Below are positions 15,204 to 23,209 of a stretch of 64,000 nt of DNA, one piece after another. Source of the DNA: Amycolatopsis coloradensis (GTDB lineage: Bacteria; Actinomycetota; Actinomycetes; Mycobacteriales; Pseudonocardiaceae). A program made the translations under genes and the position numbers. Each line of letters begins with the position of its first letter. Positions within the stretch are counted from its first letter, which is position 1. The notes under the pieces were generated by a model. The model was not told where the DNA came from and did not search any database. It saw only the letters and a program-made list of their open reading frames with translations. The stretch spans positions 542,026-606,025 of the forward strand of contig NZ_MQUQ01000015.1 in assembly GCF_001953865.1 (NCBI RefSeq), given 5' to 3'.

Positions 15204-16739
15204 GTGGACGAAGAACGCAGGCTCACTTTCCCGCAAGCCGCTCTGACCGGGCTGCTCGCTCTCGCCGCCGCCCTCGGCGTCGGGCATCTGGTCGCGGGCT
15301 TCGTCGGGTACACGGCCTCGCCGTTCGTCGCCGTCGCGAACTTCGTCATCGACCACAGCCCGCACGCCGTCGTGGCCTGGGCCGAGCGGACGCTGGAAAC
15401 CTGGGACAAGCCCATCCTCAAACTCGGTCTCGCCGTGGTTCTGGTGCTGATCGCGCTGCTCGCCGGGCAGGTGTCGCGGAGGAAACCGCTGCCGGGCCAG
15501 GTGATCGTCGGCCTCCTCGGGGTCGCAGGCGTCGCCGCCGTCTACGTGCGCACCGACCTCGGGCAGGTCTCCCTGCTGGCGCCGGTGGCCGCGACGGTCG
15601 CCGGGCTCGTCGTCTTCACCTGGCTGCACCGGTTCTTCCTGCCGCCCGTGTTCTTCGACCCTCGGGAGAGTGAAGGGCCGGACCGGCGGAAGGTGCTGAT
15701 CACCGGTGCTTCCGTCGCGGCCGGGGCCGGAGTCGCCGCGCTGGTCGGTGAGTTCGTCGGAACCAGGAAGAACGCCGAAGAGTCGCGCGCCGCCGTCGGC
15801 AGGCTCGTCGCGGCGAGGACAGCGCCGCCGATCCCGCCCGACGCGGACTTCGTCAAGTTCGGCACCCCGCCGTATCTCACCCCTTCGAAGGATTTCTATC
15901 GGATCGACACCGCGCTGGTCGTCCCGCAGGTCCGCACCGAGGACTGGAGCCTGCGGATCCACGGGATGGTCGATCGCGAAGTCACCTATACGTATGACGA
16001 CATCCGCTCGCGGCCACTGCTCGAACGCGACGTCACGCTGTGCTGCGTCTCCAACGAGGTCGGCGGCCCGTACATCTCCAACGCGCGCTGGATCGGCATC
16101 GACCTGCGCGACCTGCTGGCCGAGGCCGGCGTGAAACCCGGCGCCGAGCAGCTGTTCGCGACCAGCGTCGACGGCTGGACCTGCGGAACCCCCGTCGGAG
16201 CCGCGCTGGATCCGGGGCGCGGCGCGATGCTCGCCATCGGCATGGACGGTGAACCGCTGCCGATCGAACACGGCTTCCCCGCGCGGATCGTGATCCCCGG
16301 GCTGTACGGCTACGTGTCCGCCACGAAATGGGTGACCGACCTGGAGATCACCACGTGGAAGGACCGCGAGGCGTACTGGCTCGGCCGCGGCTGGGGCCGG
16401 GAAGGTCCGGTGAAGACGCAGTCCCGGATCGACGCGACGGTTGCCGCCGGGACCGCGGGCAAGGTCGTCGTGTCCGGGATCGCGTGGGCGCAGCACACCG
16501 GCGTCGCGAAGGTCGAGATCCGGGTCGATCAGGGGCCGTGGCGGGAGACCGTCCTGTCGGCCGAGACGTCCAAGGACACCTGGCGGATGTGGTGGACCGA
16601 GGTCGACGTCGCCGCTGGTCAGCACGAAGTCGCCGTCCGGGCGACGGACCAGTCCGGCTACACGCAGACGGAAACGCGAGTGGGAACCGTGCCCGACGGC
16701 GCCACGGGATGGCACACGGTGTCGGTCAACGCGCGCTAG
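15204..16739 (+). CDS. Membrane-anchored molybdopterin oxidoreductase (sulfite oxidase fold)
   Basis: 511-residue protein with four N-terminal transmembrane helices (within residues ~8-150). A fifth hydrophobic segment follows, preceded by DRRKVLITG (residues ~159-185), and then a sulfite-oxidase-type Moco domain. The presumed molybdenum-ligating Cys is in RDVTLCCVSNEVGG; other marks are DGWTCGTPVGAALDP, GFPARIVIPGLYGYVSATKW and a C-terminal dimerisation domain from ~residue 400 (SGIAWAQHTGVAKVEIRVD). The twin-arginine before TM5 suggests the cofactor-loaded domain is exported by Tat. Electron donor and acceptor are unknown. GTG 15204 has GGAGAC just upstream. Confidence 0.87.
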   Translation: MDEERRLTFPQAALTGLLALAAALGVGHLVAGFVGYTASPFVAVANFVIDHSPHAVVAWAERTLETWDKPILKLGLAVVLVLIALLAGQVSRRKPLPGQVIVGLLGVAGVAAVYVRTDLGQVSLLAPVAATVAGLVVFTWLHRFFLPPVFFDPRESEGPDRRKVLITGASVAAGAGVAALVGEFVGTRKNAEESRAAVGRLVAARTAPPIPPDADFVKFGTPPYLTPSKDFYRIDTALVVPQVRTEDWSLRIHGMVDREVTYTYDDIRSRPLLERDVTLCCVSNEVGGPYISNARWIGIDLRDLLAEAGVKPGAEQLFATSVDGWTCGTPVGAALDPGRGAMLAIGMDGEPLPIEHGFPARIVIPGLYGYVSATKWVTDLEITTWKDREAYWLGRGWGREGPVKTQSRIDATVAAGTAGKVVVSGIAWAQHTGVAKVEIRVDQGPWRETVLSAETSKDTWRMWWTEVDVAAGQHEVAVRATDQSGYTQTETRVGTVPDGATGWHTVSVNAR

Positions 16740-16741
16740 AC

Positions 16742-16796
16742 CCGCGTGAAGGCCCCCTTCACGCGGCTCAGCCGAGGGAAGGGGGCCTTCACGCGG
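16742..16796 (+). terminator. Hairpin after the molybdopterin oxidoreductase gene
   Basis: Perfect 19-base arms CCGCGTGAAGGCCCCCTTC (16742-16760) and complement (16778-16796), starting three bases after the stop. The core TGAAGGCCCCCTTC recurs in the hairpin after hemD, so it belongs to a repeated hairpin family. Confidence 0.85.
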
Positions 16797-16840
16797 AAAT
16801 TGTGCGGGTGTGGGGTGCGTCATCCCCTCTACCAGTGACT

Positions 16841-16869
16841 TTGTGCCTGCGTTCACAAGTGGCTACCGT
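16841..16869 (+). promoter_or_regulatory. rex-hem promoter overlapped by a Rex operator
   Basis: TTGTGCCTGCGTTCACAA (16841-16858) matches the Rex operator consensus TTGTGAANNNNTTCACAA at 12 of the 14 defined bases. Its first six bases TTGTGC form a -35 box, and TACCGT at 16864-16869, exactly 17 bases downstream, is a -10 box. Rex bound here would cover the -35 element, predicting autorepression that is relieved when NADH rises. Confidence 0.75.
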
Positions 16870-16986
16870 AGATACGTCGCCTCCGAAAGCGCCCGGCATC
16901 GAACCGGACTCAGCGTTTCGGGTCAAGAGCCGATTTCCTGGTTCAGGCGATTCATGTCGTCAGCAGGACCAGAGGAGCGGACAAGC

Positions 16987-17814
16987 GTGGTGTCGCAACG
17001 AGGCCGGCGCACCCGGGTGACACCGGACGCCGACAACGCGCCCACCGCGGAGATGCCCGCCGTCGAGACCGCCGCCGAGCCGGAAGCGGTCCGCGCGAAG
17101 TCGATCCCCGAGGCCGCGGTCGCCCGCCTCGCCGTCTACCTCCGCGTGCTCTCCGGGCTGGCCGAGCAGGGCGCGACGACGATCTCCAGTGAAGAACTCT
17201 CACAGGCTGCGGGCGTCAACTCCGCGAAACTGCGCAAGGACCTGTCCTACCTCGGCTCGTACGGCACCCGCGGCGTCGGTTACGACGTCCAGGTGCTGGT
17301 CAGCCAGATCGAGCGGATCCTCGGCCTGACCCGCAAGCACAAGGTCGCCGTGGTCGGGATCGGCAACCTCGGGCACGCGCTGGCCAACTACGGCGGCTTC
17401 CCGGGACGCGGGTTCCCGGTCGAGGCGCTGTTCGACCTCGACCCGGACCTGGTCGGCGTGCCGGTCGGCGGCCTCCCGGTCTCGCATCTCGACGAGATCC
17501 CCAAAGTCTGCGCCGAACGGCAGATCTCGATCGGCGTCATCGCCACTCCGCCCACCGCCGCGCAGTCGGTCTGTGACCGGCTCGTCGCCGGTGGCGTGCA
17601 GTGCATCCTGAATTTCGCCCCGGTGGTGCTGCAGGTTCCGGCACATATCGAGGTGCGCAAGGTCGATCTCGCCGTCGAACTGCAGATCCTGTCGTTCCAC
17701 GTCGCTCGCCGCGCGGATCTGGCCGCCAACGGCAATGGCGGAGGGGACGCCGGCGCCAAAGGCGCCGAGAATGGCAGCGTGAACGGCCACGGCAATGGAA
17801 TGGTGGTGCGCTGA
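16987..17814 (+). CDS. rex: Redox-sensing transcriptional repressor Rex
   Basis: Homodimeric repressor that reads the NAD+/NADH ratio. 275 residues: an Arg-rich leader of ~40, a winged helix (TISSEELSQAAGVNSAKLRK and DLSYLGSYGTRGVGYDV), then a Rossmann domain VAVVGIGNLGHALANYGG binding NAD(H), and the domain-swapped C-terminal helix VDLAVELQILSFHVARR. GTG 16987 was chosen because GAGGAG (16972-16977) lies nine bases upstream; the longer frame reads back through the operator and promoter. A Gly/Asn-rich tail of ~30 residues (NGNGGGDAGAKGAENGSVNG) follows. hemA starts two bases after the stop, as in the Streptomyces rex-hem operon. Confidence 0.95.
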   Translation: MVSQRGRRTRVTPDADNAPTAEMPAVETAAEPEAVRAKSIPEAAVARLAVYLRVLSGLAEQGATTISSEELSQAAGVNSAKLRKDLSYLGSYGTRGVGYDVQVLVSQIERILGLTRKHKVAVVGIGNLGHALANYGGFPGRGFPVEALFDLDPDLVGVPVGGLPVSHLDEIPKVCAERQISIGVIATPPTAAQSVCDRLVAGGVQCILNFAPVVLQVPAHIEVRKVDLAVELQILSFHVARRADLAANGNGGGDAGAKGAENGSVNGHGNGMVVR

Positions 17815-17815
17815 A

Positions 17816-19126
17816 ATGAGCGTGTTGGCGGTCGGGCTTTCGCACCGCAGTGCCGAACTGAACACCCTGGAGCAGGTCGTGGTCCCCGCGACCGAGGTGA
17901 CCAAGGTGCTCCACGAACTTCAGCAGGCCGAGCACATCAGTGAGGCCATCCTGGTCTCGACCTGCAACCGCATCGAGGTCTACGCGGTCGTCGAGACCTT
18001 CCACGGCGGCCTGAACGACGTCTCCGACGTACTCGCCCGCCAGGCCGGGATGCAGCCCGCGGACCTCTACGACTCGCTGTACGTGCACTACGCCGGGGCC
18101 GCCATCGAGCATCTGTTCTCGGTCACCTCCGGTTTGGACTCGATGGTCGTGGGCGAGACGCAGATCCTCGGCCAGATCCGGTCCTCGTACGCCACCGCGC
18201 GCGACGCCGGCACCGTCGGCCGCACGCTGCACGAGCTGATCCAGACCACGCTGCGCGTCGGCAAACGTGTGCACAGTGAAACGGGTCTGGATCAGCTGGG
18301 CGCGTCGGTCGTCTCCGAGGCACTCGCCGCCGCCGGGGACCTCACCGGCAAGCACGCGCTGATCGTCGGCGCCGGTTCGATGGGCGCGCTGACCGCGTCC
18401 CACCTGCGTAAGTCCGGGATCGGCGAGATCACCATCGCCAACCGCACCGAGGCAAGAGCCGCCCGCCTCGCCGCCGCGAGCGTCGACCAGGGCGTGCCCG
18501 CCAAGGCCGTGCGGATGAGCGGGATCGCGGCCGCGGTCGCCGAAGCGGACGTCGTCGTCTGCTGCACCGGCGCGCAGGAAGCGGTCTTCACCACCGAGCA
18601 CGTCCCGGCCCGCGCCGGTCGCCCGCTGGCCGTCTGCGACCTCGGCCTCCCGCGTGACGTCGAGCACGACGTCGCCGGACTGGCCGGCGTCACCGTGGTC
18701 GACCTCGAGACCATCCAGCGCCGCATGCGCGAAAAGGGCACCCCGACCACCGACCGGCAGACCGCGAAGGCCACCGGCATCGTGCTCGACGAGGTGCGTG
18801 AGTACCTCGCCGGTCAGCGCAGCGCCGAGGTCACCCCGACGGTGACGGCGCTGCGGCGCCGGGCGGCCGAGGTGGTCGACGCCGAGCTGCTGCGGCTGGA
18901 CAACCGCCTGCCCGACCTCGAAGCCGGGGTCCGCGAGGAGGTCGGCCGCACGGTCCGCCGGGTGGTCGACAAGCTGCTGCACGCGCCGACGGTGCGGGTC
19001 AAGCAGCTGGCCGCCGAGACGGCCGACACCGATTACGCCAACGCGCTGCGCGAGCTGTTCTGCCTCGACCCGCAGGCACCCGCCGCCGTGGCCAGCCCCA
19101 CCGCTACGAAAGACAGTGATCAGTGA
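17816..19126 (+). CDS. hemA: Glutamyl-tRNA reductase
   Basis: First committed enzyme of C5-pathway tetrapyrrole synthesis: reduces glutamyl-tRNA(Glu) to glutamate-1-semialdehyde with NADPH. 436 residues. The catalytic Cys50 lies in STCNRIEVY; GLDSMVVGETQILGQIR is the substrate-domain signature; the NADPH domain begins HALIVGAGSMGALTASHL near residue 180; a C-terminal dimerisation helix region follows. ATG 17816 is chosen (an upstream in-frame start would overlap rex and adds only seven residues). Its product feeds HemL, encoded at 26.1 kb. Second gene of the rex operon, so it is predicted to be under Rex control. Confidence 0.96.
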   Translation: MSVLAVGLSHRSAELNTLEQVVVPATEVTKVLHELQQAEHISEAILVSTCNRIEVYAVVETFHGGLNDVSDVLARQAGMQPADLYDSLYVHYAGAAIEHLFSVTSGLDSMVVGETQILGQIRSSYATARDAGTVGRTLHELIQTTLRVGKRVHSETGLDQLGASVVSEALAAAGDLTGKHALIVGAGSMGALTASHLRKSGIGEITIANRTEARAARLAAASVDQGVPAKAVRMSGIAAAVAEADVVVCCTGAQEAVFTTEHVPARAGRPLAVCDLGLPRDVEHDVAGLAGVTVVDLETIQRRMREKGTPTTDRQTAKATGIVLDEVREYLAGQRSAEVTPTVTALRRRAAEVVDAELLRLDNRLPDLEAGVREEVGRTVRRVVDKLLHAPTVRVKQLAAETADTDYANALRELFCLDPQAPAAVASPTATKDSDQ

Positions 19127-20073
19127 GCAGAGTCATCCGTATCGGGACGCGCGGCAGCAAACTCGCCCTCGCGCAGACCGGCACCATCGCCGACGCCCTG
19201 CGCGCCACCGGTGCCGAGGTCGAGCTCGTCACCGTGGCGACGCCCGGTGACAAATCGGCCGCCCCCATCCCGACGATCGGGGTCGGCGTGTTCACTTCCG
19301 CGCTGCGCGAAGCTTTGCTGCGCGAGGAAGTCGACGTCATCGTGCACTCGTACAAGGATTTGCCGACGAAGCCGGAGCCGGGCATCGTGCTCGCCGCCGT
19401 GCCGCGCCGCGAGGACCCGCGTGACGCGCTGATCGCCCGTGACGGGCTGACTCTCGGCGAGCTGCCGCCCGGTTCGACCGTCGGCACCGGCTCGCCGCGG
19501 CGCACCGCGCAACTGCGCGCGCTCGGTCTCGGTTTGGAAATCGTGCCGATCCGAGGCAATATCGACACCCGCATGCGCAAGGTGACCGACGGAGAGCTGG
19601 ACGCCGTCGTCCTGGCGCGTGCCGGACTGGCCAGGATCGGCCGGGCGGAGGAGATCACCGAGACCCTCGACCCGATCCAGATGCTGCCCGCTCCCGCGCA
19701 GGGTGCGCTGGCGGTGGAGTGCCGGGCCGGCGACGTGGACATCGAGCACTTGCTCGGTTCCACAGTGGACGATGAAGGCACCCGTGCCGTGGCGACCGCC
19801 GAGCGGGCGTTGCTCGCGGCGCTGGAAGCCGGGTGCAGCGCACCGGTCGGAGCGCTGGCGGAGATCGTCGAAGACCTGGACGCCGATGGCCGGGTCGTCG
19901 AGCGGATCTCGTTGCGGGGCACGGCCGCCGTCGAAGCTGACGGGGAAGCGGTCGACATGGTGCGCGCTTCCGCGCTCGCCGACTTGCGCGATGCCGAACA
20001 GCTCGGCCGGACATTGGCCGCCGAGCTGCTCGACCTGGGGGCCGGCGCACTGTCGGTCCCACCCAGTGAGTAA
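19123..20073 (+). CDS. hemC: Porphobilinogen deaminase (hydroxymethylbilane synthase)
   Basis: Joins four porphobilinogens into hydroxymethylbilane. 316 residues, normal length. Motifs: IRIGTRGSKLALAQT at the N-terminus, VDVIVHSYKDLPT, GTGSPRRTAQLRAL, the active-site region APAQGALAVECR, and the dipyrromethane-cofactor Cys238 in EAGCSAPVGAL. The GTG start overlaps the hemA stop by four bases (GTGA), a coupled pair. Confidence 0.96.
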   Translation: MSRVIRIGTRGSKLALAQTGTIADALRATGAEVELVTVATPGDKSAAPIPTIGVGVFTSALREALLREEVDVIVHSYKDLPTKPEPGIVLAAVPRREDPRDALIARDGLTLGELPPGSTVGTGSPRRTAQLRALGLGLEIVPIRGNIDTRMRKVTDGELDAVVLARAGLARIGRAEEITETLDPIQMLPAPAQGALAVECRAGDVDIEHLLGSTVDDEGTRAVATAERALLAALEAGCSAPVGALAEIVEDLDADGRVVERISLRGTAAVEADGEAVDMVRASALADLRDAEQLGRTLAAELLDLGAGALSVPPSE

Positions 20074-20093
20074 AGCCAGGAACGTTGATGGAT

Positions 20094-20115
20094 CGGCCGC
20101 GAACGACTGCGGCCG
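20094..20115 (+). other. Small hairpin in the hemC-hemD gap
   Basis: Seven-base perfect arms CGGCCGC (20094-20100) and GCGGCCG (20109-20115) with an eight-base loop, 20 bases before the hemD start codon and just ahead of its GAGGAG ribosome-binding site. It could be an mRNA processing or stability element; function is unproven. Confidence 0.4.
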
Positions 20116-20135
20116 CCTAAGAGGAGAACGCACAG

Positions 20136-21668
20136 ATGACCCCCGCGCGTAAGACCACCGGGCGTGTCGCCTTCGTGGGCTCGGGCCCCGGTGACGCCGG
20201 TCTGCTGACCGTCCGCGCTCAGGAGCTGCTCGCCAAGGCCGAGGTCGTGGTGACCGACCCGGACGTCCCTTCGGGCGTCCTGGCCTTCACCGCCGAAGGC
20301 GCCGAAGTGCGCCCCGCCGTCGGTGAGGCCACCGAGGTCGCCAAGGACCTGGTGAACGAGGCCAAGGCGGGACGGCTGGTGCTCCGGCTGATCGCCGGTG
20401 ACCCGCTGACCCAGCCCGCCGTCGTCGCCGAGGTGCAGGCCGTTTCCCGGACCAGTGCCGTGTTCGACATCATCCCGGGCGTTTCGCCCGGCGCCGCCGT
20501 CCCGGCGTACGCCGGTGTCGCGCTCGGCGGCACGCACACCGAGGTCGACGTCCGCGGTGACGTCGAATGGGCCGCACTGGCCGCCACCCCTGGCCCGATC
20601 GTGCTGCACGCGACGTCGGCGCACCTGGCCGAGGCCGCGTCCGCGCTGACCGAGCACGGGCTGCCGTCGACCACCCCGGTCGCCGTTACGTCGAACGGCA
20701 CCATCAACACCCAGCGCACCCTGGACACCACGCTGGCCACCGTCGCGAACGAAGCGGGCGAGCTCGTCGGCCCGCTGATCGTGACCATCGGCCAGGCCGC
20801 CGGTCAGCGCTCGAAGCTGTCTTGGTGGGAGTCTCGCGCGCTTTACGGCTGGAAGGTCCTGGTGCCGCGCACCAAGGAGCAGGCCGGTGAGATGGCGGAG
20901 CGGCTTCGCGGCCACGGCGCCACGTCGCACGAGGTCCCGACCATCTCGGTCGAGCCGCCGCGCAGCCCCGCCCAGATGGAGCGTTCGGTCAAGGGTCTCG
21001 TCGACGGCCGCTACCAGTGGATCGTCTTCACCTCGACCAACGCCGTCCGCGCGGTGTGGGAGAAGTTCGAGGAGTTCGGCCTCGACGCCCGCGCTTTCTC
21101 CGGGGTGAAGATCGCCTGCGTCGGCGAATCGACCGCATCGAAGGTGCGCTCCTTCGGCATCATCCCCGAGCTGATCCCGGAAGGTGAGCAGTCCTCGGAA
21201 GGCCTCCTCGCCGAGTTCCCGCCCTACGACGACGTCCTCGACCCCGTCGACCGCGTGCTGCTGCCGCGGGCGGACATCGCCACCGAGACCCTTTCGGCGG
21301 GCCTTCGCGAACGCGGCTGGGAGATCGATGACGTGACGGCGTACCGCACGGTGCGCGCCGCGCCGCCGCCAGCCGAGACCCGCGAGATGATCAAGACCGG
21401 CGGTTTCGACGCGGTCTGCTTCACCTCGTCCTCGACCGTGCGGAACCTCGTCGGCATCGCCGGCAAGCCGCACACCCGCACGCTGGTCGCGTGCATCGGC
21501 CCGAAGACCGCGGAAACCGCCGTGGAGTTCGGGCTGCGGGTCGACGTCCAGCCCGAGAAGGCCGACGTCCCGCACCTGGTCGACGCGCTCGCCGAGCACG
21601 CCGCCCGGCTCCGCGCCGAAGGTGCGCTTCCGCCGCCGCGCAAGGCGAAGCGGGCCCGTCGCTCCTGA
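20136..21668 (+). CDS. hemD: Fused uroporphyrinogen-III C-methyltransferase-like/uroporphyrinogen-III synthase
   Basis: 510 residues, two domains. N-terminal (~1-240) tetrapyrrole methylase fold: VAFVGSGPGDAGLLTVRAQE and PVAVTSNGTINTQRTLDTTL are recognisable, but the SAM-binding GGDPxxFGRG stretch reads IAGDPLTQPAVV, so methyltransferase activity is doubtful. C-terminal (~245-495) uroporphyrinogen-III synthase: GWKVLVPRTKEQAGEMAERL, WIVFTSTNAVRAV, VLLPRADIATETL, DAVCFTSSSTVRNLVGIAGK. It closes hydroxymethylbilane to uroporphyrinogen III. This fusion is normal in actinobacteria. GAGGAG precedes ATG 20136. Last gene of the rex-hemACD run; a strong terminator follows. Confidence 0.93.
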   Translation: MTPARKTTGRVAFVGSGPGDAGLLTVRAQELLAKAEVVVTDPDVPSGVLAFTAEGAEVRPAVGEATEVAKDLVNEAKAGRLVLRLIAGDPLTQPAVVAEVQAVSRTSAVFDIIPGVSPGAAVPAYAGVALGGTHTEVDVRGDVEWAALAATPGPIVLHATSAHLAEAASALTEHGLPSTTPVAVTSNGTINTQRTLDTTLATVANEAGELVGPLIVTIGQAAGQRSKLSWWESRALYGWKVLVPRTKEQAGEMAERLRGHGATSHEVPTISVEPPRSPAQMERSVKGLVDGRYQWIVFTSTNAVRAVWEKFEEFGLDARAFSGVKIACVGESTASKVRSFGIIPELIPEGEQSSEGLLAEFPPYDDVLDPVDRVLLPRADIATETLSAGLRERGWEIDDVTAYRTVRAAPPPAETREMIKTGGFDAVCFTSSSTVRNLVGIAGKPHTRTLVACIGPKTAETAVEFGLRVDVQPEKADVPHLVDALAEHAARLRAEGALPPPRKAKRARRS

Positions 21669-21678
21669 CAGTTCGCCC

Positions 21679-21737
21679 AAGTACATGAAGGCCCCCTTCC
21701 TTGCGCCAGGCGCAAGGAAGGGGGCCTTCACGTACTT
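21679..21737. terminator. Long hairpin after hemD
   Basis: Arms 21679-21707 and 21709-21737, 29 bases each with one mismatch and a one-base centre. The core GAAGGCCCCCTTCC is shared with the hairpin at 16742-16796. Followed at once by a second hairpin, this should terminate hemD. Confidence 0.85.
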
Positions 21738-21745
21738 CAGGCCCA

Positions 21746-21769
21746 TCGCAAGTAGTCGGCTACTTGCGA
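21746..21769. terminator. Second hairpin between convergent hemD and the Nramp-related gene
   Basis: Perfect ten-base arms TCGCAAGTAG (21746-21755) and complement (21760-21769) with loop TCGG, three bases past the end of the minus-strand transporter gene. The CGCAAGTAGTC string also begins the family A repeats at 6941 and 51060. Confidence 0.7.
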
Positions 21770-21772
21770 CGG

Positions 21773-23059
21773 TCAGCTGAAGAACTTCACGACCTCCGTG
21801 TAGGCGAGGTAGGCGAACATCGCGAGGCAGATCCCCAGCAGCCCGTTCGAAATCCAGCCGGACCGCCCTTCCCTCGGTACCCGCGACGTATTCATCAACA
21901 CCAGCAACGTCCCCGCCAGGAACGGCATGAACAAGGCACCCAGTACGCCGTAGATCACGGTGAGCTGGAAGGGCTGGTCCAGGAACAGCAACGCCATCGG
22001 CGGAAAAGTCAGCCACAGCACGTAACCCCGGTACGCGGGACTGCGTTCCCCGGCCTTCTTCTCATACGCCTCAACGCTTTCCGTCGTGTTCGCGGGCAGC
22101 CGCAGGATGCGCCACCAGTCGGCGAAGAGCAGGCTCACGCCGTGCCAGACGCCGATCACCGACGTGAACGAGACCGCGAAGAAGCCGATGAGGAACGGGA
22201 TCCGCGCCCAGTGCCCGTAGTCCGCGGCGAGCGTGTCGCCGAGGAACAGCAGGCCCTTGTCGCCCGAGATGATCTTCTGGCCCAGCAGCAGTTCGGCGCC
22301 GACGATCAGCATCGCGATCACGAAGACACCGGTCATGACGTACCCGACGGCGTTGTCGGTGCGCATCATCGGCAGCCACTTCGCCGAGCGCCAGCCCTTC
22401 GCGAGCGTCCAGTAGCCGTAGGCCGCCATGGTGATCGTGCCGCCGACGCCGCCGACCAAGCCGAGGACGTAGACCAGCGAGCCGTCGGGCAGGGTCGGGA
22501 CGGCGCCTTCGAACAGCGCGGTGAAGTTCGGCATGACGAGGATCGCGGTGCCGACCACGGTCACGAACATCACGCCGGTGAGCACCGTCATCAGTTTCTC
22601 GATGATCGCGTAGCGGCCGAACCACACCAGCGCGAAGCCGAGCAGGCCGCAGATCATCGCCCAGTACCGCACCGAAAGCGCGGGGAAGAGCGCGTTCAGC
22701 GGCAGACCGGACGCCGACATCGCGGTCGCGCCGTAGACGAATCCCCAGATCACCGCGTAGATCCCGAAGTAGATCAGCGCCCAGATCCCCAGCGTCCGCC
22801 AGCCGGACAGGATCGTCCGGCCCGACGTCAGATGCCAGCGGCCGACGGCTTCGGCCAGCGCGAGTTTGAAGATCGTCCCGACGAGTACCGCCCACAGCAG
22901 CGTGTACCCGAAGCGCGATCCGGCCACCATCGTCGCGACGAGGTCGCCCGCGCCGACCCCGGTCGCCGCGGCCATGATCCCTGGCCCGACCTGACGCAGC
23001 CGTGCGCGCCAGCCGACGGGTGGTTCTTCCAGTTGGTCGGTCACCGTTGAACTCGACAT
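21773..23059 (-). CDS. Nramp-related membrane transporter lacking the canonical metal motifs
   Basis: About 428 residues with ~11 hydrophobic helices in the Nramp/APC fold (start region VGPGIMAAATGVGAGDLVAT). In classical Nramp proteins TM1 carries DPGN and TM6 carries MPH; here the matching places read VGAGDLVA and TITMAAYGYW, so the usual Asp-Asn/His metal site is missing. It is therefore probably not a Mn/Fe transporter of MntH type; substrate unknown (Nramp-related Mg2+ or other carriers are possible). Convergent with hemD. Start: ATG 23059 is used; GTG 23083 is also open and neither has a convincing Shine-Dalgarno. Confidence 0.82.
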   Translation of the reverse strand: MSSSTVTDQLEEPPVGWRARLRQVGPGIMAAATGVGAGDLVATMVAGSRFGYTLLWAVLVGTIFKLALAEAVGRWHLTSGRTILSGWRTLGIWALIYFGIYAVIWGFVYGATAMSASGLPLNALFPALSVRYWAMICGLLGFALVWFGRYAIIEKLMTVLTGVMFVTVVGTAILVMPNFTALFEGAVPTLPDGSLVYVLGLVGGVGGTITMAAYGYWTLAKGWRSAKWLPMMRTDNAVGYVMTGVFVIAMLIVGAELLLGQKIISGDKGLLFLGDTLAADYGHWARIPFLIGFFAVSFTSVIGVWHGVSLLFADWWRILRLPANTTESVEAYEKKAGERSPAYRGYVLWLTFPPMALLFLDQPFQLTVIYGVLGALFMPFLAGTLLVLMNTSRVPREGRSGWISNGLLGICLAMFAYLAYTEVVKFFS

Positions 23060-23196
23060 GAGGGGAAAGGTAACCTGCGTCACACCGGCGGCAAAACGGG
23101 CAAAGGTGATTCTTTGCTGTCCCTTAGGGTTCGCCGCCCGACCGGACCAACGGGCCGTTCACCGCGCCTGCGGACCGGTTCTCAAGCGAGCCGGAG

Positions 23197-23202
23197 TACC
23201 GT
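23197..23202 (+). promoter_or_regulatory. -10 box of leaderless hemB
   Basis: TACCGT seven bases before GTG 23210, identical to the hexamers ahead of ppx and rex. No clear -35 was found. It supports a leaderless hemB transcript starting at the GTG. Confidence 0.4.
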
Positions 23203-23209
23203 CGTAGGG

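Noticed and set aside
14892..16856. 654-codon minus-strand frame over the molybdopterin oxidoreductase
   Set aside because: Antisense to a recognisable gene, low-complexity composition, no ribosome-binding site or family likeness.
19104..22016. 970-codon open frame on the minus strand over hemC and hemD
   Set aside because: It is antisense to two well-identified enzymes and its protein is Arg/Gly/Asp-rich with no domain; an artefact of GC-rich third positions.
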